The position numbers were made by a program, and so were the translations under genes. This document shows positions 4,775 to 6,255 of a stretch of DNA of 6,255 nt, one piece after another; position 1 is the stretch's first letter, and each line of letters begins with the position of its first letter. The notes beneath the pieces are model-generated. The model was not told the DNA's origin. It ran no database searches and worked only from the letters and a program-made list of their open reading frames with translations. The DNA is taken from assembly GCA_902783735.1 (NCBI GenBank), contig CACZSE010000203.1, forward strand, positions 1 to 6,255, given 5' to 3'. The DNA comes from an uncultured Lachnospiraceae bacterium. Its GTDB lineage: Bacteria; Bacillota; Clostridia; Lachnospirales; Lachnospiraceae.

Positions 4775-6255
4775 CTATACCGATCATCCTGTATATGCCT
4801 TTAATGTCCATATTCTCTCTGAGTACTTCTGCCAGCTTATCATATTGCTTCTGCATAAAATCATCATTATCCAACGCATAATCTGTCGTTATATTTTTTT
4901 TATTCTTTGATGAAACTGCCTCTATAACTCCCTTTAATATTTCCTTCTTATCAAAAAAGCCATGAATATAGGTTCCGTAAATATTATTCCTGCAAAATCC
5001 TGTCTTTGAGGAAGTAAATTCATTGATATCATCAAAAGCAGATGTTACACCCATGTGTATCTCATAGCCTTTAACCTTCATATCATTAAGTGAGCTTAAA
5101 ACACCTGTAGCATCCGTTACTCTGCCTTCAAATACAGTCCTTATCTTTTCTTCTTCCATGACCGTATCCACATTTAAAAGGCCAAGACCGTTCTCATATT
5201 TTGATCCTTCTGTTCCTGCAGGGTCTTCTATCTTACGCCCCAGCATCTGATAACCACCACATATTCCGAATATGACTGTATCCTTTTTTGCAAGCTCTAT
5301 TATGCTGTCGGCAAGGCCGTTTCCTTTTAGCCATTTAAGGTCGTCTACAGTAGTTTTGGTACCCGGTATGATAAGTATATCTGGTTTACATAATTCAGAC
5401 ACCTGTGATACATATCTGACCGATACGTCTTCGAACTGCTCAAATACATCAAAATCAGTGAAGTTTGATATATGAGGAAGCTTTATGACTGCAATATCAA
5501 AGGTTTTGGTTTGGTTTACATAAAACCTTTCTGTCAAAGAATCCTCATCATCAATATGAATATCAATATAGGGAATCACTCCCATAACCTTTGTTTTTGT
5601 TTTTTCCTCCAGGATCTTTATTCCGCTGTCAAACAGCTGTTTATCTCCTCTGAACTTGTTTACAACAAGGCCCTTTATGCGTAGTTTCTCATGCTCTTCC
5701 AAGAGTTCCATGGTACCCACCAGCTGGGCAAAGACTCCTCCCCTGTCTATATCACCTACCAGAAGGACCGGTGCATCTATCATATCTGCCAGTCCCATGT
5801 TAACGATATCATTATCCTTTAAATTCATCTCTACCGGTGAGCCGGCGCCCTCTACGACAATTATGTCAACCATTTGTGAGAGCTTATTAAATGCTTCCAT
5901 GATCTGAGGCTTTAAAGAACTCTTATATTCAAAATACTCTCCCGCTTTCATATTGGAGACAACTTTACCGTTCACTATTACCTGAGATGTTTTATCTCCG
6001 GTTGGCTTTAGCAAAACAGGATTCATGCATACCAGCGGCTCAATGTTGGCACACTGTGCCTGCATGACCTGAGCCCTTCCCATTTCCAGGCCTTCTGATG
6101 TTATATATGAATTTAAAGCCATGTTTTGGGATTTAAAAGGTGCTGTTCTGTATCCGTCCTGAGAAAAGATCCTGCAAAGCCCTCCAACAAGTATGCTCTT
6201 TCCCGCATTTGACATGGTCCCCTGCACCATGATGACCTTTGCGCCGCTTTTCTTA
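4764..6255 (-). CDS. cobQ: Adenosylcobyric acid synthase CobQ/CbiP (5' end off window)
   Basis: ATP- and glutamine-dependent amidase that converts adenosylcobyrinic acid a,c-diamide to adenosylcobyric acid by amidating the b, d, e and g side chains. Counting from the Met at 6230, I see QGTMSNAGKS (3-12, P-loop), KSQNMALNSY (33-42), EMGRAQ (49-54), NPVLLKPTGD (70-79), VVEGAGSPVEMNL (125-137) and LVGDIDRGGVFAQ (157-169). The C-terminal class I glutamine amidotransferase domain has FGICGGYQMLG (321-331, nucleophile Cys324) and GTYIHGFFD (419-427, catalytic His423). From that Met the protein is 488 residues, against about 490-510 for the family. The frame stays open to the window edge with eight further codons, KKSGAKVI, which complete the usual first beta strand before the P-loop. 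I therefore think the true start is upstream. The Met at 6230 does have AAAGG 5 nt before it, so it is not excluded. The gene ends 11 nt inside cobT. Confidence 0.96.
   Translation of the reverse strand, partial: KKSGAKVIMVQGTMSNAGKSILVGGLCRIFSQDGYRTAPFKSQNMALNSYITSEGLEMGRAQVMQAQCANIEPLVCMNPVLLKPTGDKTSQVIVNGKVVSNMKAGEYFEYKSSLKPQIMEAFNKLSQMVDIIVVEGAGSPVEMNLKDNDIVNMGLADMIDAPVLLVGDIDRGGVFAQLVGTMELLEEHEKLRIKGLVVNKFRGDKQLFDSGIKILEEKTKTKVMGVIPYIDIHIDDEDSLTERFYVNQTKTFDIAVIKLPHISNFTDFDVFEQFEDVSVRYVSQVSELCKPDILIIPGTKTTVDDLKWLKGNGLADSIIELAKKDTVIFGICGGYQMLGRKIEDPAGTEGSKYENGLGLLNVDTVMEEEKIRTVFEGRVTDATGVLSSLNDMKVKGYEIHMGVTSAFDDINEFTSSKTGFCRNNIYGTYIHGFFDKKEILKGVIEAVSSKNKKNITTDYALDNDDFMQKQYDKLAEVLRENMDIKGIYRMIGIDED

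Noticed and set aside
3365..5522. TTTACATAA-type 9-10-mers recurring at about 3366, 4751, 5385, 5515 and, on the other strand, 850-859
   Set aside because: Three of the copies encode a Leu-Cys-Lys tripeptide with the same codons in the Cob proteins and the others fall in coding sequence too; spacing is irregular and there is no shared context suggesting an operator.
5499..5530. 9-bp inverted repeat AAAGGTTTT / AAAACCTTT with a 14-nt loop in cobQ
   Set aside because: It is AT-rich, within coding sequence, without a following U-run on either strand; chance is sufficient explanation.
4569..5907. Plus-strand open frames opposite cobT and cobQ (4569-4910, 5272-5475, 5472-5684, 5656-5907)
   Set aside because: Each is an antisense shadow of a well-supported CDS, with low-complexity Ser/Ile-rich translation and no recognisable domain.

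Overview
The window is one uninterrupted minus-strand operon segment for the late steps of cobalamin (vitamin B12) synthesis. It carries seven genes, in transcription order from the high-coordinate end: cobQ/cbiP (5' end off the window), cobT, cobU, cobS, a CobC-type phosphatase, cbiB and cobD (3' end off the window). All were recognised from family motifs read in the translations. The sequence is AT-rich, with many ATA, AGA and GGA codons. Several proteins carry motif variants that I associate with Clostridia, such as SDNG instead of ADHG in CobT and ECMSNL in CobU. My best guess is an anaerobic Clostridia member, perhaps Lachnospiraceae; this is inference, since no taxonomic marker is present.

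Layout (all minus strand): cobQ 6255-4764 (partial), cobT 4774-3683, cobU 3683-3150, cobS 3169-2387, cobC-like 2382-1777, cbiB 1835-813, cobD 849-1 (partial). Neighbours overlap by 11, 1 and 20 nt, are separated by 4 nt, then overlap by 59 and 37 nt. Practically every base is coding. There is no room for an internal promoter outside coding sequence, and I see no terminator, RNA gene, riboswitch, CRISPR array, insertion sequence or tRNA. Any cobalamin riboswitch or operon promoter would lie beyond the right-hand edge.

Pathway logic: CobQ amidates adenosylcobyrinic acid a,c-diamide to adenosylcobyric acid. CobD decarboxylates threonine phosphate to (R)-1-aminopropan-2-ol phosphate, which CbiB attaches to give adenosylcobinamide phosphate. 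CobU activates this to adenosylcobinamide-GDP. CobT makes alpha-ribazole phosphate from a base and nicotinate mononucleotide. CobS joins the two halves, and the CobC-like phosphatase removes the remaining phosphate. The window therefore holds the whole aminopropanol-arm and nucleotide-loop branch. It contains no corrin-ring gene, no corrinoid adenosyltransferase and no lower-ligand (bza/bluB) gene.

I found no undescribed system. The points worth a second look are the true cobD start, which lies inside cbiB and restores a conserved N-terminal motif; two long dual-coded overlaps; departures from textbook motifs in CobD and CobU; and a perfect 10-bp inverted repeat inside cobT.
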